Positions 36,643 to 49,600 of a stretch of 64,000 bases of DNA are shown here, one piece after another (position 1 is the stretch's first letter; each line of letters begins with the position of its first letter). The position numbers were made by a program, and so were the translations under genes. Under the pieces are notes generated by a model, which was given only the letters and a program-made list of their open reading frames with translations, made no database searches and was not told the origin of the DNA. The stretch is from Pomacea canaliculata (Eukaryota > Mollusca > Gastropoda > Architaenioglossa > Ampullariidae), in contig NC_037594.1 of assembly GCF_003073045.1 (NCBI RefSeq), positions 28,632,737-28,696,736 of the forward strand, in the 5' to 3' direction.

Positions 36643-39600
36643 ATGGAGCCCGCGAGTGTGCAGAGACGCTGGTTCGGAGGTCCTCGAACAAATGAAAAAA
36701 CTTTCTGAAGAGATATCAGGGAAAACTGAGAGTCCCACAGAAGAGGTATGCATGAAGAGAATTTTATCTTTTGTAATTACCAGACTTACATGTATGTCCA
36801 TTCTACATTTTGAGGAAATGATTTTCATTTTATGAGCTACAACTACTTGAAAGTACAATGAATTGACTCGTTTAGCTGTAATTAAACGAACTGAAGTAAG
36901 CAAACTCCATGAACACTATATTAAAAACTACTTGCGATTCGCAGAAGTAGAAACCGCGATCTCAAACAAAACAAACATAGAGGTATGTACATTCATACAT
37001 CGCTCAAACACTCGTTTAGATATGCACGCACTCAAAAAGTGAAAATGTTTGACATCTGAAGACGACTTCGTGTTTGAAGGCACACAGAGGACAATCGTTC
37101 CGACTGCAAACTGGTCTGGAAGTCACGGTTCCTACAGGGGCTGTGGACGGCGAACTGAAAAAGAAACCTCGGATGCAATGCCTCATCTTCCTTGCTTCTG
37201 TCATCATCTTGCCCGCAGTTGTTATGTTTCCAGATATGATGGAGCTAGCCATTCTTCAAGGCATTGGGTTGGAAGATGTCAGTACCTTAATCTCCCTTGC
37301 TCAGGAATACACGGATACATACAAAATCGTATACGGAGTCTTTGGTACGGTAACATTTGTTAAACCCTCGGAGTTCTCGTATTTGTCTTTTTGTTTGTGT
37401 TTTCCTTTCTGTGGTAGTACTGCTCTCATTTTCTGCCTCTGTCTTTTGAACTTATATGAGTGCTTGCACAAACCGGAAAAGGGTCATTAAGGACTCACTG
37501 GGAATTGACTTCCTACATCACCAGACGACAGAATTTCGATGTGTTTGCTACAAAGTGAAAAATATAGTAACAACGCTTGTCTAGTAATGAATGAATAAAT
37601 CATTATTATTATTATACTTATACTATTATAATAAACACTATTATGTTTCGTAATTTATAATGTTTTTGAAGTCGATTTCTTTCTGAGTTTTGCATTTATT
37701 TCTATTGGAGTAGTATTGAGCGGCATTCATATCACATACATAATTAGCAGTATTCTGATCACTGTGTTTAATGTATAATATTACAGGTATAGTGAGCGGT
37801 ATTCTCATCACTCTGTTCAACTACCGACCTGTAGCGGCGGTTGGGGCAGTTTTGTCATGTCTTGGATGTCTGATCACATCTTTCTTGGATCTGGAGAATG
37901 AGCAAGCTGTTACCTTCGTCTTCTGCATTCTACCAGGTTTTGTTTTTGTTTTTTGTTTTTTTGTTTGGTTGGTTTTTGGTTTTGTTTTTGTTTTTTGTTG
38001 TTTTGTTTTTTTTGTTTTTTTGTTGGTTTTTTTTTGCCTCAGTCAACGACCTTATCCTGCCTTAGTTCGGTCACGATTGACAAAACTTTCACGTTTGTCG
38101 ACCTGCGACACTCTGATGTTTTGCCAAGCTCAAAGGTGAAATTTTGTAGTGACCGGGTAAAGTTCGGTGCAAAGTGATTTTTCCTACAGAGTAAATACAT
38201 TCCTTTCTTTCTCAAACTACACGTCTCCAAACATGACCCTACAGAAAAATCAAGCTCGTGATATCACTTTTGTTCACATTATCTCATTAACATGTGATCC
38301 CAGCTGTCGCACTTGCTGTATCTGGATAAGTCCTTAGGCTAGTTGCACAACGTGTTTTGAAAACTTAAAACTGTTCTAAACAAATTCAGAAACTTTTTTT
38401 TCAAAACAACTCCTAAGCATTTAAATGTGCGGCACAATTGCTAACAAGTGCTGATGGGAATGAAAGTCTGTCTTAAGCAGATTTATCTTATTTAAAACAG
38501 TTTAAGTTTTTAAACAGTTCTGAAATTATGTTGTGCACAACAAAAAGCTAATTTTCTTAATAGATTTTAAAGTTGTTTTTAATTATATATATTCTGTGCA
38601 ACTGACCCTTGATATCTGTTTTGCTGGTTCTGTCGTCTGAGCCCTAGTACTATTACTTTTAGAGAAAGGAAGGGGATATATTTACACAAGTTTTTGGAAA
38701 TAATATCATGCGGTTAGTTTTACCCAGTCTCCAGGAAAAATTATTCCCCTGGCCACCAGACAACCCTATGGCGAATTACACTTGTCACAGTGAAGTTAGC
38801 TATGATATCACTTTTACATGAGGACGAGAGAGAAAGAGGTTGTGGACAGGACAGGGTCAGAAAGAGACGGTCAACGAGCAAGATAAAACTAGAGTTTTGA
38901 GTATAAAGATATTTTCTCTAAAATCTTGTCAATAAAAGTATTAAGGGTTGCTAAAAATCATTTTATGATGCAAGGTGTGTGTTGCAGGTGTGGGCAACAG
39001 CTTTCTGTACACCGCAGCGGTGGTGGCGATACTGGAATGTTTCGGGAACAAAAGGATGCTCATTGTCATCTTCACTTTTGTCTTGGAGATCCTTGTGGAG
39101 CTGATCCTCGCGCTTATTGCAGTAAGTACCGGGTATTCCTAAATTGCATTCTATTTATAATTTTGAGATTATTGGTATAGAACCCAGAGTCCCATTTTAA
39201 AAGATTTTTGTGTGGAAGTGCTATGTGCTCTCACCTGCATACAGCTGCCTCTTGCATATTTGTCAGCTACCTAACATGTATGCTGTGCTGAACTCGAGTT
39301 GGCGAGCCACCTTGGGGATCATGTGTGGGATCTACGGACTGTGTCTCCTGGCTTCCTCTGCTCTGGTCCCTCTCAACTTCTACATGAAAGACAACCCTCG
39401 TCAGAGTCTGCGCAGCCGCATCATGAACACTGAGGCCCTGCGTGTCTTCAAGTCTCCGCTACTCTACGCCATGGGTGGCGTCTTCTTCTTCACGGGAATA
39501 GGTGGGTACACCCTCGCTACAGCAGCAAACATTAGGCTAACACACTGAGGGATTACAGAAGACAAGAATCCTATTTAATAAACGATAAGCTTTGTAAAAT

Positions 39601-41558
39601 GATGCCGTGAAATATGTTTATTTTTATAGATAAGAGGCTGAAAGATGGGTATGAGATCATCCAACAACTTAGCCACTGTTGATAGTAGCAAGTATATCAA
39701 CTGCAGTATTTGATTAAAGATGGAATTTTTTTCTCCTTCAGGGCTCGATACTCCAGTAAAACAAGTAATGTACTGGTACATCTTCGCTCCCGTGATTCTG
39801 CTGGGTGCTGTCTTGTTGGCTATGATAACCAGCTGCTGCTGCTTCAGAAAGCTGTCAAGGGAGACATCCTTGGTCCTGATCACAGCCCTTGGTTTTCTAA
39901 TGGGAATTTTGTCCCTGTCAGTCAAAGGGTTTGATGCTCTGCCATATACATGCGTCTACAGCGTCCTCTACGGCCTAGGATATGGTAATATATTGCCTTC
40001 CATCAGATATTTGAACATTTTTGTGATTTATTTGTAGAGTTCATGCTATTAAGATCATTATGACAGACACACGTTAATCTAAGAACAGTCTTTAGTAACG
40101 GTCTTTAGGGTAATGTCCAGAAACAACTTTGCGGCACAAAGTTCATTCAGTAAAAGTCCTAACATAAACCTTACCTAAACTGATTATTGAATCTTTCCAT
40201 AAATAAGCTGGGGTTTTTGTTTTGTTTTATTTTATTTTTTTTTTGTTTGTTTGTTTTGTTTTGTAAAAATAGAGACAATGATTTTCTCACTCGATTGCAT
40301 TAACTTTGACCTATTATACCTTTATAGGTCTGCGAGAACCTGTCACAGGAAACCTGATTCCACTGGTGATGGGATACGAGTACCTGGGGCTTACAGTCGG
40401 GTGCCTCACTTTTGCGTCGGGTGTTGGTTCCATTGTAGGGGAGAAGAGCACAGGTAAGCAACAAAGAAACATCAATTCAACAAACCAAAAAGAATTTGCT
40501 TTCAAATATTAAATATGCAGTGACATGGTTATGTGCAATGTTTTAATGTGCATCACAAGCAGGTGAATGAAATGCATACGCGCATGTGTGTGTGATTTTA
40601 TATTTAGAAACAGTCTGATTATGTCGTTTATCTGTACAGGTGCTATGACCCGAATAGATGCACCCCTCTACCTGTCGGGCGCCACTCTGATCGCATCGTC
40701 TCTGATGGTGCTCGTCGTCATCAGACTGGTTAAAACTGCAGGTAGAACCCCGTATGAGACCAACAACGAAGGTATATAACTTGTAAATATTCACCGGATA
40801 CTTTCAAAATCAAATAAATGAGATTTTTTCCCCGCTTTTTTTCTTTTTTTCTTTTTATTTTTTCCTTTTTTTCAGTTTCAATTTTATCAGTTGATAATAT
40901 TTTCACCTAAGTTCCGGCAGTGTTTATTATTAATTAATTTACTTAATATGTTCAGTTTTCACTCCAGCAACGAAATCATATACCTTACAACATTTCCAGA
41001 TTTTTTTATAGTTGTTATTGATTGAACTGGGTGACCACTTTATCGTTTAATATACAAGTAACAGGGCGTCCGGTAGTGTAGTGGTTAAAACACTCACTTG
41101 TCACCACTGCAGTGAGAGGCTTAGTGTTCAGATCTCGTCTCGGGACACTCTCTGTATGTGACATTCGTCCTCAGGGCTGGGCGTCGGGGTATTTGTCCGG
41201 GTACTTTGAAATCGCCGCAAGGAAGAAGCACTTTCCTATGAAATAAATGAACAAACCAACCAGCATACAGTTTGATATATGGGACGTTACACTGTATGGC
41301 TGGTTGTTTCTTCATCACGCAAACGTTCAAAAAGAGTTTTAAAAGTTATAAGACTGGATAATGTGCATGTGAGTGAGAGTGTGTGTGTGTGTGAGTGTGT
41401 TCACTCGACGCTTGCTTGCTAAGTTGGTCGTCGTTAAAAGGTTTTCATCATTTTCTTTTTGTCATTTTCGTCTCGCAGAGCAAGGTGTAGCAGATGTGAC
41501 ACAGCCTCCAACGACCGGGACGATCGACCTACCCAGAGAAAATCTTCAGAGTGTTTGA
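36643..41558 (+). CDS. SLC16/MCT-like major facilitator transporter, copy A (N-terminal exon frameshifted)
   Basis: Nine exons by comparison with copies B and C: 36643-36745, about 37062-37344, 37787-37936, 38988-39121, 39267-39501, 39742-39984, 40328-40453, 40640-40771 and 41479-41558. All internal joins from exon 2 onward keep phase (1,1,0,1,1,1,1). The product is a 12-TM polytopic membrane protein. The TM2-TM3 link (NYRPVAAVGA) and the TM4 start (GVGNSFLYTA) correspond to the RPV and GxGxSxxY patterns of monocarboxylate transporters, and TM6 begins SWRATLGIMCGIYG like the MCT GWRG segment. Substrate cannot be inferred. Exon 1 lacks two single bases present in B and C (near 36666 and 36672), so the shared ATG frame stops within the exon. 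The start of exon 2 is uncertain. Everything from TM1 to the stop is open. AATAAA lies at 42428-42433. Confidence 0.75.
41064..41250 (+). mobile_element. tRNA-type SINE in the last intron, copy A
   Basis: It starts GGGCGTCCGGTAGTGTAGTGG, which contains an A-box-like TAGTGTAGTGG, followed about 50 bp later by a B-box-like GTTCAGATCTC, and ends in AAATAAATGAAC. The polymerase III box layout marks a tRNA-derived SINE. The same insertion lies in the same intron of copies B and C, so it predates the duplications. Confidence 0.65.
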
Positions 41559-42427
41559 AAATAACACATTACACCTTGAAAATCTCAGTATTTGAATGTA
41601 GAGCCTCACATTTTGGAAATCCCGCCGTACTTTTAATTCATTTCACCAACTGACAGACAGATTACACGTGCACATGAGAATTCTGGATGTCATTTGTATT
41701 TAGCGAGAACAAATATTTTCACTTGCTGTAGAACTCCCTCTCTCTCTCACACACACACACACAAACAATTGGAAAATTAAGTTCTTCTGACGCCTTTATG
41801 CAAATATGAATATTGTAAAATACTCAGTGATGGACGTGTACTGAAAAGATTGTTCTGTTGTATTAACGAAATAGAAATTATACAGTCTAGTTTTTTTTTT
41901 ATTTCTTTATGTTTGAAAAACGAAGATTAACTCCAACTAGTAAACTGTGTTTTGCAGTGTAACTGGTCCTGAAAGTTTTACAGTCTAGTGTTTTTCTTTA
42001 TGTTGTGGATGGAGATGATGAGGATATTGGTTGGAGAATGGGAGGCCTAGGATGGCAGGCCAAAGGAATTTGGTTTTAATTTTTTAATGGGTTTTGTTTA
42101 TTTCGCTGTGCAGTGGTTTGCAGATGGTGTATGAGTGGAGGGATGGGTTTAGTAGCAAGACTAAGATTGGTGTGAATAGTTTAGTTTTAGTTCATTGGCA
42201 AATGGCCTTGAGGATTGTTTAAGATGTCATTTTTACATATATTTGTGTTTATAACTGGATTATATTTACAGTGCTTTTATTATGGTGTATACTGAATTTG
42301 GTAGATACTCACACCCTTCATCTGAGCTCTCGCAACAATAACGAATCTCCGTGTGTATGTGGGAAAGGGTGTGTGTGTGTACGTGCACGTGTTTTTGTGC
42401 AAGAGAGAGAGGAATCTTCTTTTTTCC

Positions 42428-42433
42428 AATAAA
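42428..42433 (+). other. Poly(A) signal, transporter copy A
   Basis: AATAAA in a context (CCAATAAACT) conserved at the equivalent place in copies B (50267-50272) and C (58351-58356). Confidence 0.6.
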
Positions 42434-43652
42434 CTTCTTTCACATTTGTACAATTTATTAAAAATCGGAATTGTGTGTTCATCTTTTAAACATCTGACTA
42501 CAAGATGTGCATTTTTGTGAAATTGAATGTTTATGAGACAGTTTCCTATTATATTTTTAAATAACATGCTTTGTATCTTAAAACTTAGTGTCACGTGCTA
42601 TTCTTGTCACGATTGATAATTGTAATAATGGAATTAGTGTAATTTGCTTAAGTTGTTATTTAACGTTTTCATATATCAAACAAGCATTTTGTGTGAAGAA
42701 AATACAAAAATGTTTGCATATTGGTTTGATTATCAAAATAAAATAATAAAATGCTGTTATTTCTATTTCTAAAGATACTACTTAATTTCTATTCATGTTT
42801 TAGGCCCTGATATGCTTTTGTTTATGAGTAATCATATAATTGTACACGTTTTTAAAAGAAAATCTCAATTTTCTTACTTTACAGCAGACTAGTGACATTC
42901 AATTTGATATCTTAATATCTTTAATGAGGATTTTTCTCTTTACAACGGAAGAACATTGACGTGAAGGTTCGAAACGTAGTCTTAAAAGGGAGGCTAACCA
43001 ATAGTTAAACTTTTCTGTTCCTTGTCCTGTTTACTCCCCCTTGGTACTCGTTACACCAGATAGCTTTTTACATTTGTTACTTTTAAACTTATAGAAGATA
43101 AACATTAACATAATATATTTATTCGCCTAGATGTTTCCAAAGCTTTTTTTGAGTTGTGAATGAATTCCTTGACTACATTCCTCCTAGATCGGAAATTTCC
43201 GATTCTAAACTAAAGGTGCACATCGCCACAAACGACCGGGTGCAGTGATGGATACTGAGGTTCAGCATTTTTTCGAGTAAATGTTCTAAATTATCACTGA
43301 AAAAGACCTGTCTCCGAAACCAGAAGACAGTGTTTTAGTATAATCTTGTCTGAAACAGGAAAAAATACGGTAAGGCATTTCGTGATATCACTGAAATAGA
43401 CATAACTAGAAAGAAATCAGTGGACCGTGGCCATCTCCGGTTACCCCAATTGTCGTTATTGAGCAGGTATAAACGTGACAGCGAACTAGGAAGAGATTTT
43501 GTTTAATGTCTTCCACAATCGTTCTAAAAGCGCGCGAAGTTGCATATGCCGTGCACTTGCTCATTTGGTAACTGACTTCATCTTGAGAAGAACCAGAGAT
43601 CGAAGGTCACAGGTAGACAGTGACTGTCATTAACCTCCCAGAAGAGGTCAAC

Positions 43653-46600
43653 ATGGAGCCCGCGAGTGTGCAGAGAACGCTGGTCTCGGAAGTTCTCGAA
43701 CAAATGAAACATTTTTCTGAAGAGATATCAGGGAGAACTGAGAGTCCCGCAGAAGAGGTATGCATGAAGAAAAAAATTGTTTCTTTTGTAATTACCGGAC
43801 TTACAGGTATGTCCATTTTACATTTCGCTGAAATGATTTTCATTTTATGAGCTACAACTACTTGCAAATACAATGAATTGACTCGTTGAGCTGTAACTGA
43901 ACGAACTCAATCTGTCGTTTGAAGTAAGCAAACACCATGAATACTATATTAAAACTACTTGCTTTTCGCAGAACTAGAAACCGCGATGTCAAACAAAACA
44001 AACATAGAGGTATGTACATTCATACATCGCTCAAACACACGTTTAGATATGCACGCACTCAAAAAGTGAAAATGTTTGACATCTGAAGACGACTTCTCTG
44101 TGTTTGAAGGCTCACAGAGGACAATCGTTCAGGCTCCAAACTGGTCTGGAAGTCCCTGTTCCTACAGGGGCTGTGGACGGCGAACTGAGGAATAAAACTC
44201 GGATGCAATGCCTCATCTTCCTTGCTGCTGTCATCATCATGCCCGCAGTTGTTATATTTCCAGAAATGATGTGGCTAGTCATTCTTCAAGGCATTGGGCT
44301 GGAAGATGTCAGTATCTTCGATTACCTTGCTCACGAATACTGGAATACATACAAAATCGTCTACGGAGTCTTTGGTACGGTAACATTTCTTAAACCCTTG
44401 GAGTTCTCGTTGTATTTGTCTTTTTGTTTGTGTTTTCCTTTCTGTGGTAGTACTGCTCTCAAGATAAGATAAGACTTTATTTATCCCAGAGGGCAATTCT
44501 GGCAATTCTCATCCTCCGCCTCTTTCTTTTCAACTGATATGAGTGCTTGCACAAACCGTAAACTGGTCATAAAGCACTCACTGAGAATTGACTTCCTACA
44601 TCACCAGACGACAGAATTTCGATGTATTTGTTACAAGCAAGATGAAAAATATAATAACAGCGCATGTCTAGTAGATATGTAATGAATGGTAGATGATGAA
44701 ACGTAATTTATAATGCTTTTGAAGTGGATTTCTTTCTGTGTTTTGCATTTATTTCTATTTGAGGAGTAGTGAGCGACATTCATATAATATACATAATTAG
44801 CAGTATTCTCATCACTGTATTTAATGTATAATATTACAGGTATAGTGAGCGGTATTCTCATCACTGTGTTCAACTACCGACCTGTGGCGGCGGTTGGGGC
44901 AGTATTGACATGTCTTGGATGTCTGATCACATCTTTCTTGGATCTGGAAAATGAGCAAGCTGTTACCTTCGTCTTCTGCGTTCTACCAGGTTTTTTTCAA
45001 ATTATTGCCTCAGTCAACGACCTTATCCTGCCTTAGTTCGGTCAAGATTGACAAAAATTTCACGTTTGTCCAGCTGCGACACTCTGATGTTTTGCGAAGC
45101 TCAAAGGTCAAATTTTGTAGTGACTGGGTAAAGCTCGATGCGAAATGATTTTTCCTAAAATCAGAGTAAATACATTCCTTTCTTTTCCAAGATACACGTC
45201 AACAAACATGACCCTACAAAAAGGTCAAGCTCGTGACGTCACTATTGTTCACATAATCTTCTTATTAACATGTGGTCCCAGCTGTCCCGCTGGCTGTATC
45301 TGGGTAAGTCCTCGGGCTAGTTTCTTGGGTTTCGAAAACTTAAAAGCTGTTGTAAACAAACAAATTTAGAAACTCTTTTCAAAACAACTCCTACGCATTT
45401 AAATGTGGGCACAAGTGCTGACGGGAACGAAAGTCTAGATTTAAGGGATACTCAAGGCATGTGATAAGGCTGTCAACGGTCAAACGTTTCAAACATATAT
45501 TTAGTTACAATTACAGAGCACGAGAGCAATACAGGAGAAATAAAGGATTCGTTTCTCACTTGATTATCACTTATTAGCTCTATTTCGGTTGCCGATGTTT
45601 ATAAACATTGAAAAAATCCAGTGAAATCGACCTTTGTGTCCTTCCGCTGAGTAACCACGATAGCTTCCAGAGATGATCAAGCAGAGGAGTCTTATTGTGA
45701 TGTCAGTCTCCTTATGACATCACACGCACAGGAAGTGTCTGAGGTCATTGCAAAGATTTGACGTCATTTTATTGTATGACGCACTCTGTGTGTCAGGCTT
45801 GTAAGGCTCTGTCTGTCGGAAACTGATGAAAAGACAATTTTGAATCTTTTCCATCTTTTCGTGGCAGTCGGGTGCAGCACATTCTCGAGGCATGGTTGTC
45901 ACTATGGAAACCACACGTCATAGGGTCACGTGACGGAGAACGAGACTTCGTGGAAGCAAAAAAAGAGTCCCGTGTCATTTCTCTTATTAAACACAACATT
46001 CTACTAAAAACCTTCAACGTTTTCCACATGAACACTCATATAAATAGACGAGATTCAAATGTATCCTACTGTTTAAGCCATTCTAAGCAGTTTTAGTTTC
46101 CTTTTCAATCCCTTTAAGCAGTTTTATCGTATTTACAACAGTTTTAGTCTTTAAACAGTTCTAAAATTGTGTTGTGCATAACAACAACAAAAATTTCTAA
46201 CTAAATTTTAAAGTTGTTTTTTAAATTAGAAATGTGCTGTGCAACTGACCCTTGATATCTGTTTTCTCTGCACGTGGCATCTGTTTACAGGGCTGGCTAC
46301 TTGCCGTAATATAGACTTAGTTGCTGACACTGCGTGAAACACCAATTCTCCCCCCTCCCCCCTTGATATCTGTGTTGCTTGTCCTGTTCTCTGATTTGGA
46401 GTGCTTTTACTTTTAGAGAAAGGACGGGGATATATTCACACAAGTTTTTGGAAATAACATCTTGAGGGAAGTTTTACCTGGTCTCCAGGGGAAAAAAATT
46501 TCTCTTACCACCTATGGCGAATTATGCTTGTCACGGTGAAGTTAATATGTTATGACTTTTACATGTAACGAATGAGGACAAGAGAGCAAGAGGTAGTGGA

Positions 46601-49600
46601 CAGGATAGGGTAAGAGAGACAGTCAATGAGCGAGATAAAACTAGAGTTTTGAGTATAAAGATATTTGCTCTAAAATGTTGTTGTCAATAAATGTTTTAAA
46701 GGTGCTAAAGATCACATTCTGAAGCAAGATGTGTGTTGCAGGTGTGGGCAACAGCTTTCTGTACACCGCGGCAGTGGTAGCGATACTGGAATGTTTCGGG
46801 AACAAGAGGATCCTCGTTGTCATCTTCACTTTTTTCTCGGAGATCCTTGTGGAGCTGATCCTCGCGCTTATTATAGTTAGTACCGGCAATTTCATAAATT
46901 GTATTCTATTTATAATTTTGAAATTATTGGTTTATAATAGAACACAAAGTCTCATTTTAATACATCCTTGCGTGGATGAGCGTATGTGCTCTCGCCTGCA
47001 TACAGCTGCCTCTTGCATATTTGTCAGCTACCAAGCGATAACTTGAGTTGGCGAGCCACCTTGGGGATAATGTGTGGGATCTACGGACTGTGTCTCCTGG
47101 CTTCCTCTGCTCTGGTCCCTCTCAACTTGTACATGAACGACAACCCTCGTCAGAGTCTGCGCAGCCTCATCATGAACATCGAGGCCCTGCGTGTCTTCAA
47201 GTCTCCGCTACTCTACGCCATGGGTGGCGTCTTCTTCTTCACGGGAATAGGTGGGTACACCCTCTCTAAGGCAGCAAACATTAGGCTAACACATTATTTC
47301 TGTCCACACTGAGGGATTACTGAAGGCGGGAATCTTATTTAATAAACAATTAGCTTTGTAAAATGATGCCGTGAGATATGTTGATTTCTAGAGATAGAAT
47401 GGCTGAAAGATGGGCAATATCACCCAACAGCTTAGATATCTACTGTTGATAGTAGCAGTTATACCAACTGCAGTCTTTAATTAAAGATGATTTTTTCCCC
47501 TTCAGGGCTCGATACTCCAGTAAATCATGTAAGACACTGGTACACCTTTGCGGTCGTGATTCTACTGTCTGCTGTCTTGTTTGCTATGATAACCAGCTGC
47601 TACTTCTTCAGAAAGCTGACAAGCGATACATCCTTGCTCGTGATCACAGTCCTGGGTTTTCTAATGGGAATTTTGTCGCTGTCAGTCAAATGGTTTGATG
47701 CTCTGCCATACGCATGCGTCTACAGCGTTCTCTACGGCCTAGGATATGGTAATATATATTGCCTTCCATCAGAATATTTGAACATTTTGTGATTTATTTG
47801 TAGAGTTAATGCTATTAAGATCATTACGACAGACACACGTTAATCTAAGAACAGTCTTTAATAACGGTCTTTAGGTTGACTGTCCAGAACTTTGTGGTAC
47901 AGAGTTACAGAGTTAATTCAGTAAAAGTCGTAACATAAGTAGAGTAAACTGCTTAATCAGTCTCTCCATATATAAACTGTTTTTTTTGTAAAAATAGAGA
48001 CAACGATTTTATCACTCGATTGCTTTACTCTGACCTGTTATACCTTTATAGGTTTGCGAGAACCAGTCACAAGAAACCTGATTCCACTGGTGATGGGATG
48101 CAAAACCTGGGACTTACAGTCGGGTGCCTCACTTTTGCGTCGGGTGTCGGTTCCTTTATAGGGGAAAAGAGCACAGGTAAGCAACAAAGAAACATTAAAC
48201 AATTCAACAAAACAAAAAGAATTGACTCTCAAATATGAAATACACAGTGACATTGTCATGTGTAATGTTTTTATGTGCATCACAAGCAGGTGAAGAAAAT
48301 GTATACGCTTTTGTGTGTGTGATTTTATATTTACAAACAGTCCGATTATGTCGTTTATCTGTACAGATGCTATGAGCCGAAGGGATGCACCCTTCTACCT
48401 GTTTGGCGCCGCTCTGATCACATCGTCGCTGATGGTGCTCGTCGTGATCAGACTGGTTAAAACTGCAGCTAGAACCCCGTATGAGACCAACAACGAAGGT
48501 ATATAACTACTAAATATTCACCGGATACTTTCAAAATCAAATTAATGAGATTTTTTCCCCTCTTTCAGTTTCAATTTTATCAGTTGATAATATTTTCACC
48601 TAAGTTCCGGCAATGTTTATTATTAATTAATTTACTTAATGTGTCCAGTTTTCAGTCCAGCAACGAAATTATATTCCTTACAATATTTCCAGATTTTTTT
48701 TATAGTTGTTATTGATTTAACTGGGTGACCACTTTATCGTTTAATATACATATAACGGGGCGTCCGGTAGTGTAGTGGTTAAAACACTCGCTTGTCGCCA
48801 CTGCAGTGAGAGGCTCAGTGTTCAGATCTCGTCTCGGGACACTCTCTGTATGTGACATTCGTCCTCAGGGCTGTGCGTCGGGGTTTTTCTAATGCTACTC
48901 CGGTTTCCTCTCCACCCTATAGTGCGAAATCACCGCAAGGTGGAAGCACTTTCGTATTAAATAAATAAACCAACTGTCGCAAACCTGGGGCGGGAACCGT
49001 AGATCTGGTAGGTGATACGATTTCTATCACCGGTAGAACGCAACGTCGATACCCACATCCCAAATCCCGTCGACGCTTACAGCGTGCTATCACACTAAAT
49101 TGCTTATTAATTAACACTTCTGATCAGCTCTAGCCCCCAAGTACGCATAAACCCGAGGATATTTAGTGTATTGAAAGAACGTTAATTATCATCACCAAAC
49201 GACAAAAAGGGAATACACAAATACATAGAGCGGGTCAACGCACCTCTGAAATCAACTGTTAAGTCGACACACTCCTCAGGCAGGATTGCAGTGAAGACTT
49301 TAGACAGCTTCGAGCCGACTTCAGTCAACTTTACTCCACAAAAGTTCACAAAGACCCAGACGCTGATGTCACTCTCCAGAAGTTCTAGCCAAAAACTCTG
49401 AGCTTGCATCTAGATCTTTCTGTCCCAAACCCCGTTCCATTGGCCAGTCACGCCACCTGACATACCACAACCAATCACGCTTCACAGCCACCACGAGCCT
49501 AAGCTCCCACACGCGCCTGCGTAAATGACGTCATTTCTAGAAATAGAAATGACGTCATTTCTCAGTAAGCAGATGTGCAAACCCACACTACAGCCCTGCA

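Larger units (their letters stand above)
34236..42737 (+). repeat. Tandem transporter block A
   Basis: The first of three head-to-tail homologous blocks. Its left flank (34236-34880) matches 51364-52315 in block C. The gene body matches both B and C. Its right end stops at GATTATCAAA (42728-42737), where B and C copies continue for about 270 more bp. The upstream 35584-36100 is repeated at the start of block B. Confidence 0.85.

Noticed and set aside
37938..38034. Phe/Val-rich reading through GTTTT repeats after exon 3 of copy A
   Set aside because: This is intronic low-complexity sequence beyond the conserved donor. Copies B and C have only a short T-run there.
41064..41140. Possible functional tRNA gene
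   Set aside because: The A- and B-box words belong to a SINE repeated in the paralogous introns, and no cloverleaf with acceptor pairing is apparent.
45720..46035. ORFs inside the 45-kb THAP element as host genes
   Set aside because: The same sequence recurs at 12 and 24 kb with different lesions and TTAA flanks, so it is transposon-derived.
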